Below are positions 12,401-23,787 of a stretch of DNA of 64,000 nt, in pieces. The DNA is from Allodiplogaster sudhausi (lineage: Eukaryota > Nematoda > Chromadorea > Rhabditida > Diplogasteridae). The notes below the pieces were generated by a model, which worked only from the letters and a program-made list of their open reading frames with translations, was not told where the DNA came from and did not search any database. The stretch spans positions 7,301,501 to 7,365,500 of the forward strand of contig CALZFC010000005.1 in NCBI GenBank assembly GCA_945643635.1, written 5' to 3'. Numbering within the stretch: position 1 is the stretch's first letter; every line of letters starts with the position of its first letter. Position numbers and translations under genes: made by a program.

Positions 12401-14072
12401 ACATTTTGCTAGACAATAGTTGTTGGAGTAAAATAGCTATTATATGTCATTGTGAATGACAGTCAAGTGATTTTGTTGACGTGGTTTCTTGTGTGATCAG
12501 GCCGACCATGTCTACAAAGCCATTTGATGGTTATGAACAATGGAATACGATGAAAATGAAAGCATGGGTCGAAAGCATTCATATATATCAAAAACGCCAG
12601 GCCATGTAACATCCTCAATATAACATTTTACAAACTATCAAACAATTAAATGTTTTATGACTTGTATGTATAATAAAACATTCAGGGACCTAGTTAGAGA
12701 AAATAGGATCTTCAACTGATCTTGTGCTAGGTGCATTTGAAAAAATAGTTATAAAAAGTTCGTCTGGGTTTACCTCCCCTGTGATCATACTTCCCGGCTT
12801 CATATCAGTCATACAATATACCAGCTAGTAGAGATAGCTCAGCAATGAAGATAGTCAATTTCTCGCACAAAAGAAAACAAAAACAAAGATCGACTAGAGT
12901 GACACGTCAACAGCAATCGATTTCGTGCAGCTATTTTGGAGGAGAAGGAAAAAAAGAATAAATAGAAATAAAGGATACTGACTTCTTCCATTACTTGCAT
13001 TGACAGGGCAGCGTAATGGCCAGCACTGGAAGGGGAGACCTATTCGGGGTGGGAAGAAGGGCAAGGACGGTTGAGCAGCTGTGATCGAGAGGAATTAGAC
13101 TAGCCATGATGCAAGAGAGCACTGAGGGGTAGAGAGTGGAGAGAGAAGCAGACAAATTGAAATGAAGCGAAGGGGTGCGAGAATGAAAGAGAAAACAGAC
13201 GAGAACAGAAGCGGTCCTCATCTCACTGGCCGCTAGGACCGCCCCTCACAAACACAGGGTGGAAAAAGAGAACTGAAAGCGGTGCGAGCACACGATGTAA
13301 ATTGAGAGAGAGAGAGAGAGAGAGAGAAGAAACGGAGAAAGAAGAGAGAGCTGGGAAGAACGAAAGAAAAACGGAGAGAAATGCGAGAGCTCTGTGAGAC
13401 GATGTCAGCGCGTTGGAAATAAAGCAGGAGCAGAGAACAAAAGGCGACAGAAAACACGTTAGTGATCGCAAAAATCCTCTGCGACTGAGTCGAGCGATTT
13501 TTGAGGGTCTTCTTTCAGAATGGCCGCTTTAACTCTCTCTTCCTACCAGCACAAGAAGAAAGAGAAGAGACTGACATGTTGATTGTAGAAGTTGTTGGAC
13601 TCGCGGAAGCCAGAGTTGTCTGCGTACATCGGAGCATTTGCATAGGCCGGAGGAGCCAGCATGTCCGTCTTCAACAAACGTTACTCTTTCTGCTTGTCAG
13701 AAATGATACCTCCGTCCTTCCATTTACCATACTCCAATTCTATTAATTAATAAACAGAAGGACTACACAGATTGCCATCTTGTTTTAAGGAGTTCAAAAA
13801 AGCTCGCGATAGATTCTATGAAAGTAGGAATAAGTGCGTAATGCATTGCCTTCTACCTATAGAAAAATATATGAGACATAGGGTCCCTTTCAAGCTTCTA
13901 TCCACTTCATAACCCAAAACACGATCGTTCCAGACAAGAACAGACAAGAATAGCCCCCCCCCCCTACCATGTGAAACGAGTCCTCGGTAGTAAAAAAACA
14001 TCAGTCTGCTGGTTATACTAGACAGCAATATAGGGAAGAAGGAATGGGCGACTGAGTGAGAGAGAGACGTAG

Positions 14073-14118
<46 letters not shown>

Positions 14119-16628
14119 GAGAGAGAGAGAGAGAGGAGAGAGAGAGAATAATAAGGACGAAAGGAGAAACCCAGAGACCTTGGTCAAGAGACTAGGCCAA
14201 CATGCTGGCCGTGGATGGCTTCTGCGACATGGAGAAGTGATGAGAGTATTCCCCGTGCGGGGACAGAACTCGACATGGCAGCCTCCCCTGGCCTTCTCAA
14301 TGGCCCACTTGTACATCTCCCAGATGATCACTCTGGCAGACGCGGCTGGCTCCACTATCTCTGAAGTTCCAATCACTACATGAGTCCTGGCGCCTGCCTC
14401 GCGCTGGGCAGCCACAAGGGAAGCGGAAGCAGAGGCCATGCTAGTGAGAGAAGTGGAATGAGACCCGTGAAAAAACCGCGTGGCCTGGCTGGCCAGCCAC
14501 GGCCACCCGTTGGGAGAAGCTGCAAGGGGCCGGTTGAGAGGAGAGCACGAACACGCGAGATTAGAAGGAACCATGGCAAAGGAAAAAATGACGAGGCAAG
14601 ACGATAATCAAGTGAAAGATGGCCAAGAGGACTGACCAGTGCTGAAATAGTGCCTACCTCTCGACATGGGTTGGGGGTTACAAACGGCCAAATGGTCTGT
14701 CTGGGGGTTACAAAGAGAAGGAAGTTTTAGAAAGACAGGATTACAGACCTTCGGCCCGGGGGTTACAACGCTGTCATGGGTCAGACCTATTTCAGCACTG
14801 TGAATGACAGTCCGAGAAAGAAAGAGCGATGCCAGAAAGCAAAGGAAACATCTCCCATCCACTCTCGAAAACAGCGGGTGCCTACTCTGCCTCATTCACT
14901 GTCCTCTGCCCTCCCGCTCACATCCATTCCAAGAATAGCAGCATTCTAGCTAAACATCTCAACAACAACATAAATAGACGAATGGCCGCAGCAGAAGGGT
15001 TGGAAATGTAGACGACATTGAACTGGCCCCCTCTTCCATTGGCTGGCGGCTCTCAGCTGGTCAGGAGTCTGATCAGACAGCAAAGACAACCAGCACACCT
15101 CTCTCTCTCTTTCCCTCTCCCTGTCTGCCACTATCTCCCTCTCCTCGTATCTCTCCCTTTCTTTTCGATCTTTATGATACACTCCGTGCCTGCCTCGGAG
15201 ACCCGTAAACTCGTGCAATCTTGTTCACCTTTGTTCCCTCCCCTCCACTCTTCCTCACCATCTCTCTCAATTCCACATCTCGATTCTTTCTCTGAGCGCA
15301 CCCTCGTGACTCGTCCTACCACGAAAACTTCGCTTTTCTTAACTTTCCAAACTTCTTTGTTTCTCTCCATATCCAGTGTGGAAAAAACTCCTCCTGTCTG
15401 GCAGAATGTGTTTGTATGCGCTGAACACAAAGGCAAAATTACTACATATTAAGACTGAGAGACATATGTAGTGAGAAGCCCTCATTTACGAGAACTATAA
15501 TTAAACACAGTTTGTTTACGTGAAACTTATTCGTCATAATTTGTTTTCAAGATGCCGAACCGAAGCGGGAGTTCGCCATCTTGAAATTTTATATCATAAT
15601 CATTCGCTTAAGAAGGATCAATTCTCTATTTTTGCGTACCAGAAAACTAAAATATTCGACTACCTCGTGTAGCCAAATAATCTAAACACAAAGAAGTACG
15701 AGGATACGAAAGGACTGACTTCGTTGAAGCCAGAAGAAGCGAATGAAGTGGGTGGCCCACTCATGGAAGAAGGGACAAAAGCGGGGGCATGCGGATTGAA
15801 ACGAGTTTCCGTGGGCACTCGTCTGGAGGACGGGGTCTGCTGAAAATAATAATCTAATAAAATGAAAAAAAAAAAGATTTTCATAAACTAAAACATGCTG
15901 CATGTTCGTAATGCGCCATAACCGGCTGACAGAATGTATATATCGACTATAAGATGAAAAGGAGACAATTGGGAAGAGTGGCGGGCCCGCCTGAACATGG
16001 CGAGCGTAGAGAGGAAGTTGATGTTGACTGTTGGAAGGGAAGCTTGGTTGTCCTTGTCCTCGCCGGTCCACTCCCATCGATCTCCCCATCTTGCTGTTAT
16101 CCATCATCGCATAAGGCATTCCACCCGACCGCATTCCTTCAAAAAACTCTTTCTTCATACCAGACCCGCAAACCCAATCAAAACAGGTCTAACCGTATTC
16201 CCATTGTTGTCCATCAGGTTGAACTTGACCATTGAACATCGGACCGTTATAATGGCCTTAAAACGGAATAAAATGGAATGATAAATAGACAATAACAGAA
16301 CTGTAAGAACCCTGTGTATCGGGAGCGTAGTACGGAGCCCTCGAACCCCGCATCTGAGGTATTTGAGAAAATGGAGGAATCGATGAGCCGGAATGGCCCC
16401 CAGTTGGATCCATCATGTAGCCTGAACCAAATATACGTATATGGTAATTAAAAAAGAGTAACCTTTACAACACAGTCATAATCGTTCCAGTAAATACCCA
16501 ATATCATACCGCCGAAGCTCTTTGTAGAAAGCAACATATTTTAATAACGAAACCGCCTGATATCAAGTTGCCTAACCGCTAGGATGCCCAGGAGGTCCAG
16601 ATCTATTTCCATAAATATTATCACCCAT
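9480..16628 (-). CDS. PAIP1: PAIP1-like poly(A)-binding-protein-interacting protein
   Basis: Cytoplasmic translation factor that binds PABP and contacts eIF4A/eIF3, promoting mRNA circularisation. The N-terminus (ATG at 16,628) is a disordered Gly/Pro/Tyr-rich region (MGDNIYGNRSGPPGHPSG, then IPQMRGSRAPYYAPDTQG). Exon 15,7xx-15,84x holds a PAM2 motif, TRFNPHAPAFVPS, the PABP MLLE-domain ligand. Further exons near 13.6 and 12.0 kb (YENMYSTAPPP) lead to a MIF4G domain: ILVGLEQILADSDELDSF, NDEQRNIAIAIMIEM, DPQASIARLIKYLARE, RLLLLMFFAEVYDRVE and TQICHVVEQREAGWGQR. The acidic C-terminus (9,917-9,959; 9,660-9,817; 9,480-9,548) resembles the PAIP1 tail. The join at about 10,925-11,090 is unresolved: only a 23-nt intron or a stop fits, so a lesion or missed exon is possible. 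A 14,170-14,440 minus-strand frame (VIIWEMYKWAIEKARGG) may be an extra exon. Confidence 0.8.
10063..10226. mobile_element. hAT-like MITE in PAIP1 intron
   Basis: 164-bp GC-rich element with terminal inverted repeats CAGAGGTGGGAATGGGCC and its complement at 10,209-10,226. It is flanked by 8-bp sequences ATGAGAAG (10,055-10,062) and ATGACAAG (10,227-10,234), one mismatch. The CAG terminus and 8-bp target duplication fit the hAT superfamily. The interior is full of GGCCCGG motifs and has no coding capacity. Confidence 0.85.
13305..13330. repeat. GA microsatellite in PAIP1 intron
   Basis: Short GA run, CT on the PAIP1 coding strand. A longer one lies at about 14,070-14,150. Confidence 0.7.
14637..14800. 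mobile_element. Degenerate hAT-like MITE in PAIP1 intron
   Basis: 164-bp segment bounded by CAGTGCTGAAATAG and its exact complement CTATTTCAGCACTG. The flanking octamers GGACTGAC and TGAATGAC match at 6 of 8 positions, a decayed 8-bp target duplication. The interior contains GGGGGTTACAA three times. The CAGTG terminus fits the hAT group. Confidence 0.7.
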
Positions 16629-17107
16629 CGTAGATGACAAGGCTCGTACAATCTGAAAAAAAGCGTATGAATGGAAGTTATATAGCGCATCGTACTGACG
16701 ATGTGGAAATGAATTATAACAAAATGAACCGAAAGCTAATCGTTTTATAAATAGCTCAAGAAATACAGATAAAAGGTATAAAAATATGAACTGCTGCGAG
16801 AACAACGTCTATTAAGAAGTGTCATGAACAATGGAGGATGCTAAGATTGCAATTTAAGGAATTCGAAAAGTCATCGACTTTTGCAAAAAATTCAGAGTGT
16901 TCTGGGATTTTCACTAACCTGAATTTCTTTGTTAAGATTCGGTGTGCTGTAGTGGGCGCAATTAGAGTGGTTTAGTAAACATCTTCCATACTACCGTGTT
17001 TTTGAATCTTATTCATTACACTAAATTATCTTATGTATAGGTTGTTGTGTTTTTTCCTTTCACTCATTTAAATAAAGTTGCAGGTCGCTTTATCTCGTAT
17101 CACAGGA
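16629..17107. promoter_or_regulatory. Candidate bidirectional promoter between PAIP1 and CCDC93
   Basis: 479 bp separating two divergent start codons, with no other gene between. No TATA box or factor site was assigned. The shared-promoter role is inferred from geometry alone. Confidence 0.5.
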
Positions 17108-20100
17108 ATGGCGTGCAAAGCCTCGGAAGGCAAGGTAAATGTTGTATGCTTCCGGTTCCATAATAAATATTATAATTTTAGTTTGACATAAGAGAAGATG
17201 AGGAGCAGTACGAAAGGCTCCAAGATAGTGTGGATTTGCTCGTTGCTGCCGGTTACTTCCGGGCTAGGATCAAAGGACTCCCTGCTTTCGACAAGGTTCG
17301 GACTCGCATCATTCTCTGTGTATCCTTGGCTTGCTCAGATTGTCGGTGGCATGGTGTGGTGTATCTCCACTTGCAACTACACTGTAGATGTGGATCTCCT
17401 CTACGCAGAAAATTCAACGATCGGGCAGAAGATGTAAGTCGTCCAGTCCAATCTGTACTTCTCCTCAAACCTTCTGTATTCAGAGCATTGACTGAAAAGA
17501 TCGTGGAAGTGCTGCCACAGCTGCAATGCCCCCATTCTCTGGAGCCACATCAAATCCAAGGTCTCGACTTCATTCACATCTTCCCCGTTATTCAGGTGTG
17601 TTATGCCATCGATTTGAAGTTATAATTGATAGGCGAATTATGTAGGGCCTTCTTAAATGTTGAAATAGTCCGTGCTACTAACATCGTTAATTCCCAACCA
17701 AATTCCCATTTTCAAACACAGCAATAGGAAATTTAGAAAAACACCATCCCGGGGGATTACTAGAACCATTTTAGGACAGAGATGCTGATGACAGAGAAGC
17801 TATTGTGTGGCTTATATTCTTGGTTTGTGTTTATGCCATATGGAATTCATGCAATTTTAGTGGCTGGTGAAGAAAGCAATCGAGGCTCGCCAGGAGCACG
17901 GAGACCAGCAACAAGCTTTTCTTCATTCTCTTCACAGTCAGAAGTCAAAGGCAGGTTTATCCAGTTTGTACTTAATTTTCTAGTTTTAACTTTGGAAAGG
18001 CAATGAATGTGATTGTAGGAAGTAGACTTGTCGTGTCCTCTTAGCGGGCGCATCGAAGATCTTTCATGCGAGGCTGGCATTCCCAACCGCCTCTTCAGGC
18101 GGGGTCCAACTGTGCAGATCTCTTCCCTCGTTGAAGACCTTCGATATACTTTGGCTGAATACGCTCATGGGAGGTAAGCAGCTACTTTTCTCTTTATCTC
18201 TGGTCAATTTTAAGTATGTATTTTTAGCACTGTTGTAAAGAGTGGAGAGCAGATTTCGTCGAATATCGAGGTGCGCTCAGTTTTCTTTGCATTATTTTAT
18301 TTCGAGTTGAATTTCGCCTTATAATTCATGCAAAGAATTCTACCGTGACCGGAATGGAGCCATCAGTGGCAACTCGAACACGCGCTTCGGGACGCGCTCT
18401 GAAGCAACTCGTAGACAGCGAGGCCATCACTGATCTCGCCTCCGCTCTCTCGGTTCTTGCACTCTCAATCTACTTTTCATCACCTTAATCATACCTGTTT
18501 CAGGGTGGAGTCGCTGCTCCGGAAAATGTTCAGATTGAAGATATTGAACAGCAGATTTTACAGGTTATCTTCAAATACTATCTTAAAATAAATATATAAT
18601 AAAATTTTTAAGCTAACTGAAGAGTATAACCGTCTGGGCACAGAAGTCCGAGAGACAGAAGAAGAGATCACCAGAAAGGAATCTGAGCTTGCTGTCCAAG
18701 AGGAGACTCTCGAACACTTTCTTGCACTCGACTCGAAATACTCTTCCGAGTTTGTTGCTTTACTATATTTATAATAATATTATGTATTTTTCATGTTCTG
18801 CCGAAAAGTTATGTTTAATAATTGTTCTAGGGAGAAGAATGAGATGAGGAAGATCTTGGAGGAATTCTCAGAAGTTGCCTCGACTGAAGCAGAATTCAAG
18901 GCGGCCGCCAACTCTGAAATGGAAAGGATTTCACAAGAAATTGAACTGATGCAAGAAAGACTTAGTGAAGCAGATACTTCGAGTGGAACTCACGAGGTAG
19001 CGAAGCTTGAGAGAAGTAGACTACTTGGAAGTATGATTGTAGTGCCTTGCCAATGAGAAGAAGAGTGTTGATTGAAGGAAGCCACGTTGCGTAAGGAGGA
19101 GTTGAGTTGTGCGAGGGAGCGGACGGCTGCTGCTTCTCAGGCAGTTTCTCGTCTGCAAAGGGCTCTCGACTCCATTCCCTCCCAGGTCGAACTCGCCCAA
19201 TATCAGAAGAGATTCATCGAACTCGGACATCAAAGTTTCTTTTTCTTTCCTTTTATACCTGTCCATTTTTATTTGAGCATTTTTCATTGTATCATAGACA
19301 CCATTTACAAATCTATACCAAGTGAATCAGAGCTCTGAGAAACGGAAAAAAATTGTATTGTCTATTTTGCATACCCACCCAGATTTTATTCCCCTTGGTT
19401 GAATTTACCCGTTCTTTATTTGAAGGAACAATCTAGCAGTAATACCGTTGTAGACATCCCATTTTGTCTTTAGGAAACTACTCCCTCGTTCCAACTCTTT
19501 TTGCCAGGCTTTTATTACCTTCTCTTTTGCATTTCCGGACAGTGGATATAGCTCAACTCTTCCCCTTCGACGAACAAATAGCAAGATATGGAATGAGTAA
19601 CCTGATAAGGAATGGTAAGGGTGAGGAGCGGGTAATGTATTGTCCGATTTCTACTTTAATTCTTTCTTAAGACCGCGTTTGGTGCCCTGAAATGACAAGC
19701 AGAAACGCCTTGACCATCTACTCTAGGCTCTCTTAACCGTACACACTCCATCTCACCATCAAAGATTAAATCTCCGGGAATATGTACATATCAATGGCAA
19801 TAGACCAAGAAATGAAGAAAAGATGTTGATTTAGAGATGAATCGTATGCATGAGATAGACAAGAAGTGAGTTATCTTAAGCTGTGAGCGAGCACCGCCGG
19901 ACTCGTCAAGCATTCACTGACCACAACACGATGCTGGATGTTCGCAACTATCTCAGGAAGGAGTTGGAGCTGCTCAATGGAATTGAGGATATCGTCACTA
20001 AGTTAACAATTTTCATTCTCTCCGGTAATTTTTGTTTACCCATCGTTTCTTATTGTTGCTCCAGAGTTTGTCGCGTGGTTTGCAGTCTTTGTATTTCCAT

Positions 20101-21246
20101 GAGAGAGTGAGAGAGAGAGAGAGTATTTGTATTTCCATGAGAGAGTGAGAGAGAGAGAGAGTCTTTGTATTTCCATGAGAGAGTGAGAGAGAGAGAGATT
20201 CATTCCCTAGAGGACGAGAGGACTACCGCGACTCGCTCAACGAGAAACTTCATACTCTTCTCAAGGGAATAGAAGCAGCTCTCGACAAGGTTTCATATTT
20301 AAATTATCGCAGTAAGAATGCTGTAAAGGAGATCTTCAAGTTCTGCGATTCGAGCATGTCTGTGATTTCTAACACAGAATTACTCTTATTTTCTCAATCT
20401 TTATTTTAATTTTTTTTTCTATTTGCCATCTCATTTTCCATCTCCCTCTACTCCTCTTTCCCTCGCTTTCCCTCTCTCCCTCTGCTCCTCTTTCCCTCTC
20501 TTCCTCTGCTCCTCTTTCCCTCTCCATCCCTTTCCCTCTCCGTCTCCTCCCTTTCCCTCTCTTTCGCTGCTCCTCTTTCCCTCTCCGTCCCTCCCTTTCT
20601 CTGCTCCTCTTTCCCTCTCCATCCCTTTCCCTCTCCGTCTCCTCCCTTTCCCTCTCTTTCTCTGCTCCTCTTTCCCTCTCCGTCCCTCCCTTTCTCTGCT
20701 CCTCTTTCCCTCTCCATCCCTTTCCCTCTCCGTCTCCTCCCTTTCCCTCTCTTTCTCTGCTTCTCTTTCCCTCTCCATCCCATTCCCCCTCCGTCCCTCC
20801 CTTTCTCTGCTCCTCTCCATCCCTTTCCCTCTCCGTCTCCTCCCTTTCCCTCTCTTTCTCTGCTCCTCTTTCCCTCTCCATCCCTTTCCCTCTCCGTCCA
20901 TCCCTTTCCCTCTCTTCCACTGCTCCTCTTTCCCTCTCCATCCCTTTCCCTCTCCGTCTCTTCCCTTTCCCTCTCTTCCTCTTCATTCAGTCTGTGACAC
21001 AAGAGAAGGAATTGGAATGTCGTCGTGAACAACTTTCACAAGACATCGCGTGTCTGAATGAGAAGCAGCGTTTCTACAATAAGAATCTCTCGAATGTTCA
21101 GAAGGTAGTCCTGTTTAATTCCCCCGCTTATACAATGTGAATTGCGTGTAGGAATGTCTGATGATCGAGGAGTTGGCAGAGATCTTCCGAGTCAATGGAT
21201 TGGAATACAAACCGAAGCTTCGACAACCATTGGAGCAGAATTCATG
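17108..21246 (+). CDS. CCDC93: CCDC93 homologue, CCC-complex subunit
   Basis: Coiled-coil protein that in animals joins CCDC22 and COMMD proteins in the CCC complex, which works with Retriever and WASH in endosomal recycling of membrane cargo. The start codon is in exon 17,108-17,134 (MACKASEGK). Exon 2 (17,182-17,295) gives [16 protein letters not shown] and [17 protein letters not shown]. Later exons give [28 protein letters not shown], and [20 protein letters not shown], a very strong family signature of the N-terminal domain. From about 18.5 kb the protein is coiled coil ([19 protein letters not shown]), including [13 protein letters not shown], the other conserved CCDC93 block. The last exons give [15 protein letters not shown] and [15 protein letters not shown], with TGA at 21,244-21,246. 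One large intron (about 20.29-20.99 kb) is a CT minisatellite. It is transcribed away from PAIP1. Confidence 0.92.
20084..20198. repeat. 38-bp tandem repeat in CCDC93 intron, three copies
   Basis: TTTGTATTTCCATGAGAG recurs at about 20,088, 20,126 and 20,164, each followed by a GA run. Confidence 0.85.
20440..20985. repeat. CT-rich minisatellite in CCDC93 intron
   Basis: Array of variants of CTCCTCTTTCCCTCTCCATC and CCCTTTCCCTCTCCGTCTCC in higher-order arrangement. Open frames on both strands across it are repeat artefacts. It ends just before the acceptor of the exon encoding [15 protein letters not shown]. Confidence 0.85.
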
Positions 21247-21574
21247 AGTGTGTTTATCATCGTGGATTGTACTTCTTCTCGGAAGCACAGCCTAGAAACA
21301 CTTTGAATGGAACATTACTGAAGAATTGCTTGACGTAAATGGGTACTTTCGTATTGTGCTAACATAGTTATGTCGGCGTGTTATAGACATTCCGCTGCAA
21401 TCTGGAAGCTCTTGCATCTTACTTTCTTGTAAAAATGTAATTGTGATATTCTGAATGCGAGGTTTTATACGTTTTTATTATACTTGTGAAAAAGTGAACA
21501 TTTAGCCTCACTTTAAGGTAAAGAAAATTAACATAATTTGTCGTCACACTTAAATTATGCAACTACACTTTAGA
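21247..21574. other. CCDC93 3' flank
   Basis: AT-rich 3' UTR or intergenic sequence between the CCDC93 stop and the 3' end of the LINE. No further gene seen. Confidence 0.5.
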
Positions 21575-22604
21575 GTCTGATTTGATTGATTTATTTACGT
21601 GCTGCTGCCACGTGTTAATGAATGAAGGTATGTGTATGAGTGATAAAGCAATGCATGATATGGTATACATACAGTACAGTATATATGAGCATCATACAGT
21701 ATATATGGGCTGTTGTAATGGGGTCGCAGATGGGGAGGAGAGGGAGGAGGGAGATGAGTGCTTGGCCAAGCTGTTGAATGCTTTCGCGGATCTGATGAAA
21801 AACGAATGGTTACGAACGGAGGAGCGAGTGGACGGTTAGCAAGGAGGGAGGAAAGGCCGCGAGTACGTGAGTTACGAAAATGGAAATAATGGGGAACGCG
21901 ATCAGAGATGCGCCTGTGGCCAAATACAAGACGACGCGCAAGTGTAAAATCAGATTGTTGTCTACGAGATAAGAGAGAGGGGAGGGAGAGAGCCTTGTTA
22001 CGGGTAGCAGGGTTAGGAATATCAGCGCGATTGCTGTAACCAAAACAACGGCGGTAAATAAAACGGGTAAAATAGTTCTGGATGCGTTCTAGACGAAGGA
22101 TATCTTTCTTGAGCCGAGGAGAAAAGACAATGGAGGAGGATTCGAGCAAAGGGCGAATATACAGGGTATAAGCGGAAACAAGGGCGTCCTTGTTTTTGGA
22201 ACGGAGGGAGCGGATGATGGGGTGACATTTGCTTATAGCCTTGTTAGCAAGATGCGAGCAGTGGGATGAAAAGGAAAGAGAAGAGTCAATAATAATGCCG
22301 AGATCTCGGATGCTGTCTACTGGGGTAAGGGGAGCGCCGTTAAGGTGGTAAGGTAGCTTGGGGTTGGATTTGCCTAAATGGAGGACGGAACACTTGAGGG
22401 GGGCGAGGGGGAGTTGCCATTTGTTGGCCCAGGATGCAACTTCGTCAATGGCCGCCTGAAGGGGAGCATGAGAAGAAGACTTAGTAAATGAGCGAAAAAT
22501 CTTGTGAAGAGATAAGAGAGGGAAGGTCGCTAGTAAATAGGATAAAAAGGAGAGGACCAAGAACTGTACCTTGCGGGATTCCGCTAGTGACAGGAAGAGG
22601 GGGC
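21575..22604 (-). pseudogene. Non-LTR retrotransposon, 3' part (RT C-terminal half)
   Basis: Continuation of the LINE after the 2-kb TIR insertion. It encodes the RT block PVTSGIPQGTVLGPLLFILF, then APLQAAIDEVASWANKW and LPLAPLKCSVLHLGKSN with the thumb region (DILRLERIQNYFTRFIYRR). The catalytic YADD-type motif expected between FILF...DLPSLIS and the IFRSFTKSSS block is absent and the frame shifts there, so this copy is dead. The 3' end on the minus strand is a TAAATAAATCAATCAAAT tail near 21,575-21,595. Confidence 0.85.
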
Positions 22605-22992
22605 CTCTGGTTTTTCACAATGAGCCTTATTAGGCTGGAGTCGAAACTCAAGCCTAATTTCAAGCATTTGATACCTAATTTAGGTTGTTTTTAGCCTAAC
22701 CATTTTTGGTGCCATAGACTGCAGCTCTTAGTGAGGCATTCTCCGCCATTCAACATGAAATGGCGGAGGACGCCACACCAAAACAATAATCTGGAGTTTG
22801 TCTCTGTTGTTTTTCACAACTTGTCGTTTTCCAGTTATTGTTGTTTACGTAATGATATTTTGTGATAGTTTTCATTATATCAGATTGAGCGTCGTTTTAG
22901 TTGCGGGAATCATCACCCGCTCGTACGATGCTCAAGTTTGTTTAAATATAACGTTCTTAACTTTTTAGCTTTCAGCATTCTTAGCTTCAATT

Positions 22993-23192
22993 GGGCCAAG
23001 TGCTAGTTGTTGGGCCAAGTGCCAGTTGTTGGGCCAAGTGCCAGTTATTGGACCAAGTGTCAGTTGGGCCAAGTGCCAGTTGGACCAAGTGTCAGTTGGG
23101 CCAAGTGCCAGTTGGACCAAGTGTCAGTTGGGCCAAGTGCCAGTTGGACCAAGTGTCAGATGGACCAAGTGTCAGATGGACCAAGTGTCAAA
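22993..23192. repeat. 16-bp tandem array inside TIR element copy 1
   Basis: Alternating monomers GGGCCAAGTGCCAGTT and GGACCAAGTGTCAGTT, preceded by a few 19-bp variants with an extra GTT. The same array is at about 39,560-39,762 in copy 2. Confidence 0.9.
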
Positions 23193-23277
23193 TCGTCCAT
23201 CGCTTACGTAAGTTCTCCTTCTATTACTTTTTATCTCTCCCTACTAAACTCCCTACTAATGAAGTAGAAATATCTTC

Positions 23278-23787
23278 GGTGCTATCCTAGTTGGGGGGGT
23301 CAAAAAAAATTTTTTTTTAATCGACCCAAAATCGTGCACAGAGGAGTTTTAGGCCATGGGGAACACTAATATAATGTTCGTTTTGTGTTATTTTGTCATT
23401 TAACAAAGTTATAGCACTTCCGCTTAACACCAGTTTTACTCGTTTTCAGCTAAAATGCTCCTCTAAGGGGTTTTCAGAGCTGCTAAATTCGAATATTACG
23501 TTCTTTTCGCAACATCTATATTCACTAATGCTGAATTGACACTATATTGGTGTTTGGCAGCTCTGACAACTCCTTAGTCCAGCAGTTTAGATGAAAAGTA
23601 GGAAAATAATGTGAAGTACTATAACTTTGTTAAATGAAAAAATATGCAAATTGAACATTATATTCGTGTTCCCCATAGCCTAGAACCGTATATACGTGTT
23701 CCCCATGGCGTAAAACCCTTCTGTGCACGATTTGGAGTACATTGAAAAATGACAATATTTTGACCCCCCCCCAACTAGGATAGCACC
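23278..23787. mobile_element. 510-bp foldback element nested in TIR element copy 1
   Basis: Ends are GGTGCTATCCTAGTTGGG and its complement. It is flanked by a perfect 8-bp duplication ATATCTTC (23,270-23,277 and 23,788-23,795). Much of the element is a long imperfect inverted repeat, with GTGCACAG...TTCCCCAT-type blocks mirrored in both arms. It is non-coding. The 8-bp duplication is compatible with hAT, P or Merlin groups, and the GG terminus argues against a standard hAT. Confidence 0.88.

Noticed and set aside
20369..21032. About 200-aa [19 protein letters not shown] frame opposite CCDC93
   Set aside because: It reads through the CT minisatellite in a CCDC93 intron on the antisense strand.
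22993..23192. CRISPR-like array
   Set aside because: Monomers are contiguous with no unique spacers, and the DNA is eukaryotic.
22993..23290. QLGQVPVGPSVSW-type repeat peptide
   Set aside because: Translation of the non-coding 16-bp array in the TIR element; all three frames give similar peptides.
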